This document shows positions 7,705-16,970 of a DNA stretch of 35,054 nucleotides, piece by piece. The notes beneath the pieces were generated by a model, which searched no databases, had not been told where the DNA came from, and saw only the letters and a program-made list of their open reading frames with translations. The stretch is from positions 1-35,054 of the IMG/VR virus record IMGVR_UViG_3300021197_000555. One strand, 5' to 3'. The translations under genes were made by a program, and so were the position numbers. This DNA is from a virus. Position 1 is the first letter of the stretch, and each line of letters opens with the position of its first letter.

Positions 7705-10700
7705 GCCATTGGGGGCGCAGGGGGTTCGGGTGGTGGCATTTCGTCTTCGGGTGAATCCTCCATAGGCACCTTAATTCGCTGTTCCTCTTTGGCTTCTTGC
7801 TCGGTCATTTGCGGATAGCGAAGAGTCGCAGTGTTGCCTTCAAGAGTTAATTCTCCGTCAATGTCTTCACCCGCACCATCCTTTGTATGGATCTTAATGT
7901 GTTGAGGCATTCCTTCTAATTGGGTATCGTCGGGTTGCATGGGGTCAAAAAACGGAGTCGCTTCATCGTCAAGCAATTCTGTTGGCCCTCTTGGGGCCGT
8001 GTAGGCGTCCATCATGCCAGCCCAGCCACCGCCTTGAACACTGCCGCTTATCCTTGCTATTGGTGAACTGATTGCTTTTTCACCCATCATATCGTCGTCA
8101 ATGGCTTGATTCACAGTCCATTTGCCGTTGTCAGCCAATTCTAAACCATACTCCCCTCCGAATTGTTCAAGCATTTCATCGGTTAAACCTTTGATATTAG
8201 CCTTCAATTCGGCTGGGGTCAGTGCTTCGTCACCACTTGTCAAGTGCTTTCGGGCGTGGGTCAGTATCTCTTCAACCGGATTCGCCTTTCCATCAGTGTC
8301 CAACAAGGCGGCTTTGAAAAGCGTTGAAGAAGCGGTCTTGATGAATGGTGGGTATGGTGTAATTTCACTGATTTCATATTTCAGCAAGTGAACACCGACT
8401 GGCCCCCACACATTCACTTGTCTTTCAGCGTGAATCAATAGTGGTCGGGATCCTTTCTCAAATCCTTGATAGTCAAATCCTTCTCCGTCCCACTCGCCCT
8501 TTACCACCAACGGTGCAGGGTGTCCGGGGTATTCAAGCACCATTCGGTCGTTGCGAATAGAAACCGATGGGAACGGGCCATACATTTTCTTGACACCATC
8601 ACCGTCCGGTGCATAGTGAACCCATTTATGGTGTGCTTCTTTTCCTTTCATAAAGGTGGAGGTGGAGTCACGAAGCCATAATTCTCCACCAAGTGCGTCC
8701 ATGTTTGACCGCAAACCTTCACGGTCGCTGAACTTACAGTCGGCTGGCATTGGGAATGAAACACCTTCGTCGGTTTCGTAAAGTGTGCGAAGGATAGTGA
8801 GCCTGTCTTCTAATTTCTCCATGTGAATGTCGTCGCCCTTATGCACCAACAGATCGATGGCTCGGAACTTGCCGTCTTTCAAAACACCGTCAAAGGTGCA
8901 ATCGCCTTCTTGCTTGCGTATGCCCTCTTTGACCTTCTTTGGCAAAGAAACATCCCTGCCTTTGCCGTTGCTGGCTTTGATGTGCCCGCCCTTCTTTTGG
9001 ACGAATATGCGCTTGCCTTCGGGTTTCTTTTGGACGACCCAATCCCCCGTGAACCCTCTCAAATCGTCTATTGAACTGAAATCATAAACGGTGTGTGCTG
9101 GGACAATGACTTTCTCAAACACACCCGTTGGCTCATAATCGTCGGCTTTGAAAATGTCACCATTTAGGATAGGAGGTGCGCCCATTTCATCAGTGACCTC
9201 AAGAGCCGGAATTGAATTGACCTTTGGTTTCAATGCGTGATCAGCATGTGTAGGGTGAACCATTCCGACATGGCCTTCGTGAACAGTCCGTTGAAGCGTT
9301 TCAAATGGTTTGTCTTTCACATCAAAACGAACAGCATTGTTTTGCCTGTCCCAATTGAAAGCGAGTGTAGCGGGCATTTTGTGTCCCCAAGCGTCTTTGT
9401 CGCCTGTCAAATACACTGGCGGAATAGTAGCATCGGATTCGGGGCTGATAGGGCCAAGTGGGACTTCTTTGCTGACGAGTCCCCCTCCTGCCACTGTTGG
9501 GGCAATTGTTCGCATGTCCTCCATGCCCCCGCCTCTCATCAATTGCATATTGGCCGCTTTAGCCAATTGTTGCAGGTTGCCACGGGCGAGTGTGTTTCCT
9601 GTGATGTCGTTTGGTTCTGTTCCATGCAGTAGTGCAGGGCCGTGTTCACCCATCAATTGGAGTGCCATTTTTTGCATCATTTGACCGATGTGAACATCGC
9701 TCTTTTCATAATGGTCGTTGTGAAATGAGTGGTATTCGTCGTCGCCGGGGTGTCTTTCCCGTGTAGGGCCGATTCTTGGTTGCCCTTGATCTGTGTGTGA
9801 AGCGATTATGCGACCCAAGCCGTTGGGGTTTGTTGCGAAAGCGTAGGATGGGATAATCATGCGCTTTCCGCTTCCTTCTATTTCGGACGGATGAAGATGT
9901 GCGCTGTTTGACACAGACGACCAAAGGGCACGACGGCGTGGGAACGCACGCACATACGGGTGGTCGGAACCAGCCGCCCATCCGGTTGAAACCGCTGAAC
10001 GGTGAGGGTGTCCAGCCATCAACGGGTGGTTGGCTGTTTTTGGGAAAAAGGATGAGCCACTGCTGTGGTATGCGTCTTCGCTGTCATTCAGTGGGTGCTG
10101 TCGGTCGGCAAGAAATCCGACCATTTCATCGCCGAGCCACCCTTGCATAGCGGCTGGGTATGAATCTCTTAACATGGTTTGAAGGGACTGTGCGTCACGG
10201 CCAACCCCTCCCCAGTGTTGAAACGGCAACCACCAATGGTGATTTGCTGACGGTTCAATCATGTTGTCATTTGGGTCAACCATGTCAGCATTCTTCACCC
10301 ACGGTGATTTCATGTGATTCAAGCCGGAGGGTATGTCCTCCGCTGACACTGGCCCGTGCCTGTCGGATGGGCGTTCCCACCAACGGGCTACGGGGATAAG
10401 ACGCTCAAACCAATTGCGCTTGGCCCTATCCCACGAAATGCCGGATGTGGCGGTGAAGTCATTCATAATTTTGCGAGCGTTAGGATCTGCTGGCCCTTCG
10501 GTTCCGCCTAATTTTTTGAGAGTGTCCATAAAAGCCTCTCGCTGGTCGGAGGATTGCCATTCAAGGCCGAATAAATATGAAAGCAAACCAAGACGGCTGT
10601 TGCGCCCGCCCCATTGTTCCTTTTTTGCATCAATGTATTCATCATCGTCAGCATAAGCAAAACGGGTTTTGCGGTCGGTCATGTAAAGGTCGTGAAGGCT

Positions 10701-11231
10701 TTCAGTCGGACGACCGACAATTCCTGCGTATTCTTTGGGAATAACGCCCATGCGCTCGGCGTCTTTCATAGATTTGATAACCGATTGGCCTTCTTCATCC
10801 TCTTCAATTAAATGCAAGAGGTGATCGACAAAAGCCGGTTCACCCCATTCCGCACCGTGAAGTAAAGGCATGGTTGGCAAATCGTATGACAAAGGGTGTC
10901 TTTTGCCGAATCGGTTCTTTTCGCTCGCCATAGGCCAGTCTTGGGCGTATGTCTTAACGAACCTGCGTTGACCTGCGATGTAGTCTTCATAGCCACTGGG
11001 GAGGTTGAGTGTAGTGAGTGGTGACGGGCTATCCATGTTCTCCATGTGATATTGAGGTGGTGCTGTCATAGGAAGCATACCGAGAATAGCCTGATCTTGC
11101 TTTTCAATTGAGGTTTCATCTCCGTAGTAGTCGGAGAAGGCTTTCAAATACAGGTCTTGGTTGACCTCATGGTTTGACACCAACGACAGAAGTGTGTCGG
11201 TTCGTATTCTCAAGAACTCTTGCCTATCCAT
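7701..11231 (-). CDS. Giant protein with a DNA-ligase-like nucleotidyltransferase domain
   Basis: 1176 aa, by far the largest protein here; GGAGG precedes the ATG. Residues 1-~700 match no family I recognise and contain many Trp, His and Pro. Residues ~720-880 look like the adenylation domain of ATP-dependent DNA ligases and capping enzymes. Motif I is K736-P-E-G-K-R741 (consensus K-x-D/E-G-x-R). A motif-III-like region FDGVLKDGKFRAIDLLVHKG leads into LEDRLTILRTL, the usual ERxxxL helix. GGELWLRDSTSTF ... HHKWVHY resembles the motif IV-to-V region (EGLxLKxxxSxY ... WxKxK). The motif III Glu is replaced by Val, and the motif V lysines are not conserved, so ligase activity is doubtful. The C-terminus is acidic and ends in a Pro-rich tail. 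Placement between portal-associated genes and the protease suggests a virion or assembly role. Confidence 0.65.
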   Translation of the reverse strand: MDRQEFLRIRTDTLLSLVSNHEVNQDLYLKAFSDYYGDETSIEKQDQAILGMLPMTAPPQYHMENMDSPSPLTTLNLPSGYEDYIAGQRRFVKTYAQDWPMASEKNRFGKRHPLSYDLPTMPLLHGAEWGEPAFVDHLLHLIEEDEEGQSVIKSMKDAERMGVIPKEYAGIVGRPTESLHDLYMTDRKTRFAYADDDEYIDAKKEQWGGRNSRLGLLSYLFGLEWQSSDQREAFMDTLKKLGGTEGPADPNARKIMNDFTATSGISWDRAKRNWFERLIPVARWWERPSDRHGPVSAEDIPSGLNHMKSPWVKNADMVDPNDNMIEPSANHHWWLPFQHWGGVGRDAQSLQTMLRDSYPAAMQGWLGDEMVGFLADRQHPLNDSEDAYHSSGSSFFPKTANHPLMAGHPHRSAVSTGWAAGSDHPYVRAFPRRRALWSSVSNSAHLHPSEIEGSGKRMIIPSYAFATNPNGLGRIIASHTDQGQPRIGPTRERHPGDDEYHSFHNDHYEKSDVHIGQMMQKMALQLMGEHGPALLHGTEPNDITGNTLARGNLQQLAKAANMQLMRGGGMEDMRTIAPTVAGGGLVSKEVPLGPISPESDATIPPVYLTGDKDAWGHKMPATLAFNWDRQNNAVRFDVKDKPFETLQRTVHEGHVGMVHPTHADHALKPKVNSIPALEVTDEMGAPPILNGDIFKADDYEPTGVFEKVIVPAHTVYDFSSIDDLRGFTGDWVVQKKPEGKRIFVQKKGGHIKASNGKGRDVSLPKKVKEGIRKQEGDCTFDGVLKDGKFRAIDLLVHKGDDIHMEKLEDRLTILRTLYETDEGVSFPMPADCKFSDREGLRSNMDALGGELWLRDSTSTFMKGKEAHHKWVHYAPDGDGVKKMYGPFPSVSIRNDRMVLEYPGHPAPLVVKGEWDGEGFDYQGFEKGSRPLLIHAERQVNVWGPVGVHLLKYEISEITPYPPFIKTASSTLFKAALLDTDGKANPVEEILTHARKHLTSGDEALTPAELKANIKGLTDEMLEQFGGEYGLELADNGKWTVNQAIDDDMMGEKAISSPIARISGSVQGGGWAGMMDAYTAPRGPTELLDDEATPFFDPMQPDDTQLEGMPQHIKIHTKDGAGEDIDGELTLEGNTATLRYPQMTEQEAKEEQRIKVPMEDSPEDEMPPPEPPAPPMA

Positions 11232-11245
11232 GCCTAAACCTCCAA

Positions 11246-12391
11246 TTAGAGGTTCTTTGCGACATTTTCCATAAGGGAGGCAATTTCCTCAATGATTCCG
11301 GGGTTTCCATATCCCTTTCTCAATTGCGTGAGGCTTTCTTCAATTGGAGCGATGTTCCAATTGCCGTCTTTACGGTCGCCTCCGTCTGTTAAGTGCATGT
11401 GAACTGAACTGCCTTTTTCGTCATAGCCAGTTTTTGCGTAGGCTGGCATTTTAGCGACTTCGCTAATGCCTTTGACTTTAGGAGCCACTGCGCTGAAATC
11501 GGGATAGGTGCCATTTGTTTGATATGGCCTTGCTTCAATCGGTGTTCCGCCGCTGTGATCCATGAATTGAGGGACACCGTTCTTGACGGAGCCTTCTTGC
11601 TCATACTTGACGATAACGCCTTTTGATGCAAGGAACTGTGAGGTGATGTCAGCCGAGGCTTGTTTGGTGTCGTCGCCCATCCAATCGGGTTTGGGTTGAA
11701 GCACACTTGAGCCATCGCCTTCTGTGCTGAAATCCGAGCGTTGTCCGACACCGGGTCGTGGTGTTCGTGTAATTTTTCCGTATGTGCCTCTTCCACCGTC
11801 GGCGGAAGATTGTTGAGTCCCTCTTGCGTCAAAATCCTTTCTCTCATTATTTTCCGAATACCGTGTATTTCTTGAGGCCATGTGCCTCGCTTGAGGATCG
11901 ACAGTGTATGGCGCACCCATGCGGTCGTTTTTGCTACCACCCATCGCTTCATTTTGAGTCATTCTTTGACCGCCTTGACCGATAGGCATTCCCTTATCGG
12001 TATTCTTGCTGAAATCAAAATTGGATAACATGCCGCCTCGTCCTTTCAAGGCTGGCATTCCCTTTTGTCCACGGTCGGATTTGTAAGATCCAGTCTTAAC
12101 CACGCCACGATCATTTTCACGGGCTTTGTCGTAGTTTTTGTGTGCTTCGTCTTCATCGCCGTCGCCCATTATGTCGTTGAAAACCTTGTTATTGTGTTTG
12201 TCGGCGTCTGTGACTTTGATTTGACCTGCTTTGCTTGCTTTCTTAGAGCAAGACGGGCAAGAATCATCCGAGCAATTCATACAATTCTTGTTTTTAGCCA
12301 CCCGTCCTTTGACGATTTGCTCTAATTGTAGCACATGTTGTAGTAGTTCGCCTTCGGCTGTGTTCTTTGGTTCGTGCCATCGTGGTTGCAT
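11246..12391 (-). CDS. Hydrophilic protein with an N-terminal Cys cluster
   Basis: 381 aa from the ATG at 12391, chosen because AGGTGATTACG lies immediately before it; a GTG three codons upstream would bury that site. The N-terminus contains a Cys cluster, KNCMNCSDDSCPSCSKKASK (about residues 37-56), which is probably one zinc site. Most of the rest is highly polar, Gly/Asp/Lys/Arg-rich and likely disordered (for example MGDGDEDEAHKNYDKARE and NTRYSENNERKDFDARGT). A more ordered C-terminal segment reads SSVHMHLTDGGDRKDGNWNI then ESLTQLRKGYGNPGIIEEIA. It lies between the leucine-zipper protein and the giant ligase-like protein. No family is recognised; a virion-associated or assembly-chaperone role is only a guess. 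Confidence 0.55.
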   Translation of the reverse strand: MQPRWHEPKNTAEGELLQHVLQLEQIVKGRVAKNKNCMNCSDDSCPSCSKKASKAGQIKVTDADKHNNKVFNDIMGDGDEDEAHKNYDKARENDRGVVKTGSYKSDRGQKGMPALKGRGGMLSNFDFSKNTDKGMPIGQGGQRMTQNEAMGGSKNDRMGAPYTVDPQARHMASRNTRYSENNERKDFDARGTQQSSADGGRGTYGKITRTPRPGVGQRSDFSTEGDGSSVLQPKPDWMGDDTKQASADITSQFLASKGVIVKYEQEGSVKNGVPQFMDHSGGTPIEARPYQTNGTYPDFSAVAPKVKGISEVAKMPAYAKTGYDEKGSSVHMHLTDGGDRKDGNWNIAPIEESLTQLRKGYGNPGIIEEIASLMENVAKNL

Positions 12392-12396
12392 CGTAA

Positions 12397-12747
12397 TCAC
12401 CTATATTTTATTGAAGACGGAGAAGTTTGACTCGGCATAGCGTCTTCCATCTGTTGCCATTCTTTCAGTTCGTCCATGCCTTTGTTAAGCATTTCAGTTC
12501 CAAAACCACTGACGAACGACGGTGCGTCGCCAGCCTCACGGTTGAGAGGGTCATATACTTCGGCGGATAACGGAGTGACGGCTTTGAGCCATCCTGCCTT
12601 TTTCATCAGTGTTTCCGGATCATCCACTGCTTTGGAGAGTGTTGCGTTCTCGGATTCTAATTGCTCCACCCTTTGTCGCAAATGACGGAGTTCTCCGACC
12701 ATTTCTTTCAACAAATCAGCGGTTGCTTCACCTGCACTGTCGCTCAT
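12397..12747 (-). CDS. Small coiled-coil protein
   Basis: 116 aa with GGGAGGTATGTGAT ahead of the ATG. Residues ~10-45 form a clear leucine-zipper-like coiled coil (LLKEMVGELRHLRQRVEQLE followed by SENATLSKAV). The remainder is less ordered: TLMKKAGWLKAVTPLSAEVY, a Gly/Ser turn region, and a helical segment MLNKGMDELKEWQQMEDAMP. The coiled coil suggests oligomerisation. It lies close to the portal gene with only a few bases to its neighbours, so an assembly, scaffold or internal-head role is plausible. No enzymatic motif is present and no family is recognised. Confidence 0.55.
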   Translation of the reverse strand: MSDSAGEATADLLKEMVGELRHLRQRVEQLESENATLSKAVDDPETLMKKAGWLKAVTPLSAEVYDPLNREAGDAPSFVSGFGTEMLNKGMDELKEWQQMEDAMPSQTSPSSIKYR

Positions 12748-12748
12748 A

Positions 12749-13342
12749 TCACATACCTCCCATCATTGGGCCGGGCATAGGCATTCCACCGGGTGGCATA
12801 CCTGCTGGGCCGGGGCCGGGCATGTTTTGTAGCCCGCCCATAGGAGGTGCGCTCATGTCGGGAGGCATGGGGCCGCCCATGCCGGGCATGTGGTTCACCA
12901 TTCCGGCGTCTTTGAGTCGGATAATTTCACAGAAGTTTCGTGTTTCTTCAATTTGACTTCGGAGAGCCATGAGTGAAGAAGCATGTCCCATAACGGAGTC
13001 GCCGTCCAGATCTTCTGTGTATTTGGACTGGCCGATAGTTCCGATGTGAGCAGTGATGTCGGTTGCGAGTTCAGTGAGGCGCATTTCAAAATCGGCCAAA
13101 GCCTCTTTGCTTCCTCCATATACCTTTCCGCTTGAAACGAGTGCGCTCATTTCTTCGGGTGTTGGCCCGCCACCGCCCATTTCGGGAGGGGAACTCATAG
13201 GGGATGAAGGAGGTGATGTTGGCATTGGGTTTGAAACCATTTGACCGCTTGAGCCACTGTCCATGTCGTCAGCCTTGCGAAGCGAGGCGGCAAAGTCCAA
13301 GACTCGCATTCGGTCGGCGATAGACGGTGAACCACGATACAT
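12749..13342 (-). CDS. Portal-proximal helical protein with Met/Pro/Gly-rich tail
   Basis: 197 aa from the ATG at 13342, which has AGGAGTGATCACG directly upstream and lies just past the previous stop. The first ~40 residues are basic and helical (YRGSPSIADRMRVLDFAASL). A Pro/Ser/Met linker then precedes a helical core (LADFEMRLTELATDITAHIG ... LMALRSQIEETRNFCEIIRL). The last ~50 residues are a Met/Pro/Gly repeat-like tail (MPGPGPAGMPPGGMPMPGPM). The core looks like an alpha-helical bundle. Such tails are often flexible and surface-exposed or disordered. Proximity to portal suggests an internal head, scaffold or portal-associated role, without proof. Confidence 0.55.
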   Translation of the reverse strand: MYRGSPSIADRMRVLDFAASLRKADDMDSGSSGQMVSNPMPTSPPSSPMSSPPEMGGGGPTPEEMSALVSSGKVYGGSKEALADFEMRLTELATDITAHIGTIGQSKYTEDLDGDSVMGHASSLMALRSQIEETRNFCEIIRLKDAGMVNHMPGMGGPMPPDMSAPPMGGLQNMPGPGPAGMPPGGMPMPGPMMGGM

Positions 13343-13347
13343 CGTGA

Positions 13348-13722
13348 TCACTCCTGCTGTGGTCGCCAAATTGTTGAGGAACGGCCATATCGGGAAACGC
13401 CAAGAACTGTTGCTCCTTCGGTTCCGTCGTAGTCGCTCACGGTATTATGGTGGCGTCCGACATTCCCAAGAGTTTGTCCTGTGCCTTGAATGATTTCGTT
13501 TTCGCTTTTGGTGATTGCGGCTGTTGCCTTCATTGATTTAGCAAGGTTAAGGTCACGCTCAAGGATTGAAAGAGCGTTTTTTGCTTGTTCAATGTGCTTT
13601 GCCACATCGTCCATATTGTTGTGTGCGATTGCGTTTTGCATGGCCTCCATACTCGCCGTTGCTCGGCGTGCCATCGGATCCATTTTTGCGATTATTCCAA
13701 AATCAAGAAAGCCTTCGTTCAT
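13348..13722 (-). CDS. Small helical protein after portal, unknown function
   Basis: 124 aa from the ATG at 13722; a TTG three codons earlier could also start it. The N-terminal two thirds are strongly helical: MARRATASMEAMQNAIAHNN, then VAKHIEQAKNALSILERDLN and AKSMKATAAITKSENEI. The C-terminus is Gly/Arg/Ser-rich (VLGVSRYGRSSTIWRPQQE) and probably flexible. No Cys pairs or transmembrane segments occur. It is the first small gene after portal in transcription order and its stop lies within the ribosome site of the next gene, so the pair are co-expressed. Nothing identifies a family. Confidence 0.5.
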   Translation of the reverse strand: MNEGFLDFGIIAKMDPMARRATASMEAMQNAIAHNNMDDVAKHIEQAKNALSILERDLNLAKSMKATAAITKSENEIIQGTGQTLGNVGRHHNTVSDYDGTEGATVLGVSRYGRSSTIWRPQQE

Positions 13723-13771
13723 CTTAACCAAACCATCCCATGCTATCCCATTAAATGAAGGTTATGGAGAA

Positions 13772-15574
13772 TCACAGCCCCAACCGCCTGTCTAAGTTCT
13801 TCATGCGTTCCTCCGCATTCTTGATTCCTTGAGGGGCTGTGTCCCTGCTATCTCGCTCGGTTGAGGACATGTGATGGGCACCCTCAAACCGCTTCACATC
13901 GGTTGGGCTTTTGCCCTTGCCGGAGGTGCGCCGACTGTTAAGTCCTAATTGCGACAACCCAACACGCCGAAGTGGTTTCAAATCTGTGCCGTATGTAGTT
14001 CGCATGGCTTCGGGAATTGCTTCTTGACCGTGAACTGGATCGGCTTCTGTTCTTTTCAAAATATCATCCATAGTCGGTGGCATCAACCAATTGCTCGTTT
14101 GAACTGGCCCGCCTTCACCCGGTGGTGCGGGTGCGGCGTTGTTTGCTCCCGGTGGAGGTGGTGGAGCCGGTGGTGCTTCTTTGTATGAGAATTGGAGGAT
14201 GCCTTGATCGTCACGGAGTTTGGCATCATAGCCCGCTTGCTTCATTTGAAGCATGTTGCGTATAGCCATTTCATCACGGCGCATAACCATGATTTCGTCT
14301 TCCTCTTCGTGTGGGTGTAGTGACATCTCCCATTCGTCAATTTGTAAGGCTTCAAGCAACAACGGGAATAATCGCTTGTTGTAAAGGTTTTGACTGGCCG
14401 CAAGGGCACGATTGGTGACAACAATTTGCATACCTTCGTTGTTCAATCCGCCACCGGAAACATCGTTCATAAAGACATTTGATACACCAAAGAATGATGA
14501 GATACGCTGTCGTATGTCGTCTTTGATAGGAATGTATTGAAGTTCTTCAAGGGTGTCCATCATACGGACATACTCAAGACCACCACGGCCACTCTCCGTT
14601 TCAACACCGACTGTGGGAATGTAGTTCGGATCACGCTCAAGGTGTTCCTGTATGTTTCGTGCTGTTCTCTCCACCGTTTCAAGGTTGGACGATTTAATCA
14701 CCATAACACCTCTCGGCATTCTTCGCTTTTGATATGCGGAATAAACATAATTGTCCATTGAAATGAGTGTGTTCACTTGACGCCATAGTGTGGCGACAGG
14801 AGAGCGACCATAGAGTTTAGACGGCGACCATTTGCTAATGTGAATGACTTCGCCTTCGGTATAGACTTGACCCGCACCCACACCTGCGAGGTTGATGTAG
14901 TGAACTGGCACGACTGGCAACCCAGTCTTAGGACACTTCTCGTCCTTGCTCCCTGTTCGGAACGAACGATCAAGAAGGCTGGTGTATTGCTTGCCGCCAC
15001 GAACACCACGCTTGTCAGCGACAATACGCATGAAAATCGGGTCAGCACGGGTTATCTCTTTAATGCGATAAAATTGGGGTTTGCCTGTTGTTGGATCCAC
15101 GAAGTATTCTTTGGTGAGTATGATGTAGGCATCGTCAACGATGTTCAAATCCATTTCCACTTCACGGAGAACTTCAAGGAATGATTGAGCCATTCTGTTC
15201 TCCGAGTTCAACAAAGCGTCGGCATAATCCAATTGCCCTTTATCGGCAGGTCGGACTTCACCTCCGCACTTCAAACAGGAGTCCACTTCTTTTTGGTATT
15301 CTTCATCGCACTCACGGCACTTTGAAACGAACTTAGGCTTCCAAACCCAGCCTTTGCGAAAGCATTCTGTTGCGAGGTGTGTGAGAATAGAACGGAGGAC
15401 AAGGCACTCAAAAGAAGCCGCATAGAGGGCTGGGATTGTGATTCCCTGCAAGAGTGCGGGTTCTTGGACACCACTGCTGAACAGCGGCATTTCCGGTGTG
15501 GGTGTTGAATGGCGTTCCATGTCCACACCAAGTGCGGCGAAAAGACGGTCAATTCGCTTCTTATCTGCGCTCAT
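13772..15574 (-). CDS. Portal protein with inserted zinc ribbon
   Basis: 600 aa with AAAGAGGTGATC before the ATG. Order and content fit a phage/archaeal-virus portal, the dodecameric ring at the packaging vertex. An N-terminal arm is followed by ALYAASFECLVLRSILTHLA, a wing region (FLEVLREVEMDLNIVDDAYI), the characteristic EVIHISKWSPSKLYGRSPVA, and then VNTLISMDNYVYSAYQKRR before the stem/clip. The unusual element is a zinc ribbon at C86-x2-C89 ... C100-x2-C103 followed by GG, inserted between the first helix and the wing. A further Cys lies near residue 240. The C-terminal ~130 residues are Pro-rich then basic and probably extended. It overlaps the 469-aa gene by 14 nt and follows the terminase, a canonical packaging cluster. 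Confidence 0.85.
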   Translation of the reverse strand: MSADKKRIDRLFAALGVDMERHSTPTPEMPLFSSGVQEPALLQGITIPALYAASFECLVLRSILTHLATECFRKGWVWKPKFVSKCRECDEEYQKEVDSCLKCGGEVRPADKGQLDYADALLNSENRMAQSFLEVLREVEMDLNIVDDAYIILTKEYFVDPTTGKPQFYRIKEITRADPIFMRIVADKRGVRGGKQYTSLLDRSFRTGSKDEKCPKTGLPVVPVHYINLAGVGAGQVYTEGEVIHISKWSPSKLYGRSPVATLWRQVNTLISMDNYVYSAYQKRRMPRGVMVIKSSNLETVERTARNIQEHLERDPNYIPTVGVETESGRGGLEYVRMMDTLEELQYIPIKDDIRQRISSFFGVSNVFMNDVSGGGLNNEGMQIVVTNRALAASQNLYNKRLFPLLLEALQIDEWEMSLHPHEEEDEIMVMRRDEMAIRNMLQMKQAGYDAKLRDDQGILQFSYKEAPPAPPPPPGANNAAPAPPGEGGPVQTSNWLMPPTMDDILKRTEADPVHGQEAIPEAMRTTYGTDLKPLRRVGLSQLGLNSRRTSGKGKSPTDVKRFEGAHHMSSTERDSRDTAPQGIKNAEERMKNLDRRLGL

Positions 15575-16970
15575 TGATGATCACCTCTTTCCATTCTTCT
15601 AATCCGTCGGTTGATATATTCCACTCTTTGAGCATTGATACTTGATTTTGAGGTTCGGCTTGGTTGAATGCGATAATACGCCCAGCATTTTCATTCCCCT
15701 CAAGAGCCGAGAGCAAAAGCGAAGCGTCAGCGAATTGCTTTTCTAAATAGGGCAAGGCGACCTTAGCCGCTTCATAGACGGCTCGATCCCCTTCAAACAA
15801 GAATTGTCGCCCCTCCCACATGATGCTGTCCACACCCAATTCCTTCTTCAAGACATTGGTGTAGTCAAGCGCACGGTTCGTGGTGAACGGTAGGATGAGG
15901 CGAGGAACGCCCGCTTTCGTGATGGACATTTCACCACCAACCTCCCATAGATTTCCTATGAAAGAATCAATCCTTTTCAAAAATACAGGCGGTTTATTTG
16001 CCCCGTAGTGAAGTGTCCTGTCGTCGTGCTTTTTGCCTTTTCCAACAACCTTCATGTCATACAAGTGACCGTAAGTTTTGATTAAACCAGCCACTTCGGC
16101 GGTGGTTGCATCCACACCATAGGTGGTGATGGTTGAAGCATTCATGTCACCATGCTTTTGAAGGGTGTTAAGGCACTCCTTGAGAACAGTGCGCTCTCTT
16201 CGGCTCAAGCGGTTTTCAGCATTGAGCCTGTCATGCCAAGCCTTCCAAACGCTTTGGCGTTCCTCATCGTTTTCGGCTTTTTTCACCCCCGCCACCGTTT
16301 TCCTTAATTGGTATTCTAAACGGTCGGGATAAATGGTGAGAAGGTTGAAATCGTTATCGTGTAGTTCCAACAACCCCCAATCGCTTTCGTCCCACCAATC
16401 AAACGACTTTAGGACAGCATGTTGCTCTTGGCGCAATAGTTCAACAACCGCCGGTATGGCTTCTGTTTCACCTGCTTTTTGAAAGAGGTCAATTAGATCT
16501 GAACCACTCATTCCTATTTCGTCTTTGAAGAAGGATTTGCTGACTCCGACAACAGGCGTCGCCGTGGTGCCGGGTTGTTCGGTTGGGTTGCTTGGTTGGT
16601 CGCCACCCTTCATGCCTGTTATCTCGGAACCTGCGGTTGCTTGAGGTGGCATGGGTTGTTCGGTTGGTGCTGGGGTTTGTTGTTCTTCCTGTCCTATTTG
16701 TTGCTCTTGCTCGGCTGATTGAACTTGCGAATCAACATCGGCTAATTCCTGTTCTTTCATTCTTTTTTGATCGAGAAGGCCAGTCAATTTTCCTTTAGCG
16801 GCATCCATGATTTTGGGTGCGGCCATTTTTGCACCCTGCTTTGCGGCGATGGGTGCTAACTTTTTTGCGGCTGGTGCCGCTAACCGGGCGGCTCCGGCCA
16901 ACAATGGTGCTAATTTGATAAGGGCGTCGTCCATTGAACGAACTTCGCTATCCCACATAATTCGTGTCAT
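15561..16970 (-). CDS. 469-aa protein between terminase and portal, unknown function
   Basis: The gene overlaps both neighbours by a few bases (ATGA with the terminase stop, 14 nt with portal). Residues ~17-65 form an Ala/Leu/Lys-rich amphipathic region (LAPLLAGAARLAAPAAKKLA). Residues ~66-145 are Gln/Glu/Pro/Thr-rich and disordered. Residues ~150-469 look globular: DLIDLFQKAGETEAIPAVVE, WGLLELHDNDFNLLTIYPDR, LRKTVAGVKKAENDEERQSV, then an alpha/beta region DYTNVLKKELGVDSIMWEGR and AAKVALPYLEKQFADASLLL. I recognise no catalytic motif or named family. Tight packing between terminase and portal suggests a role in packaging or the portal vertex. An internal ejection protein that inserts via the N-terminal helices is another possibility. 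Confidence 0.55.
   Translation of the reverse strand: MTRIMWDSEVRSMDDALIKLAPLLAGAARLAAPAAKKLAPIAAKQGAKMAAPKIMDAAKGKLTGLLDQKRMKEQELADVDSQVQSAEQEQQIGQEEQQTPAPTEQPMPPQATAGSEITGMKGGDQPSNPTEQPGTTATPVVGVSKSFFKDEIGMSGSDLIDLFQKAGETEAIPAVVELLRQEQHAVLKSFDWWDESDWGLLELHDNDFNLLTIYPDRLEYQLRKTVAGVKKAENDEERQSVWKAWHDRLNAENRLSRRERTVLKECLNTLQKHGDMNASTITTYGVDATTAEVAGLIKTYGHLYDMKVVGKGKKHDDRTLHYGANKPPVFLKRIDSFIGNLWEVGGEMSITKAGVPRLILPFTTNRALDYTNVLKKELGVDSIMWEGRQFLFEGDRAVYEAAKVALPYLEKQFADASLLLSALEGNENAGRIIAFNQAEPQNQVSMLKEWNISTDGLEEWKEVIINERR

Noticed and set aside
15561-16970. Homing endonuclease (LAGLIDADG-like) in the 469-aa protein
   Set aside because: A few segments are loosely similar, but no recognisable LAGLIDADG helix or acidic catalytic residue in the right place.
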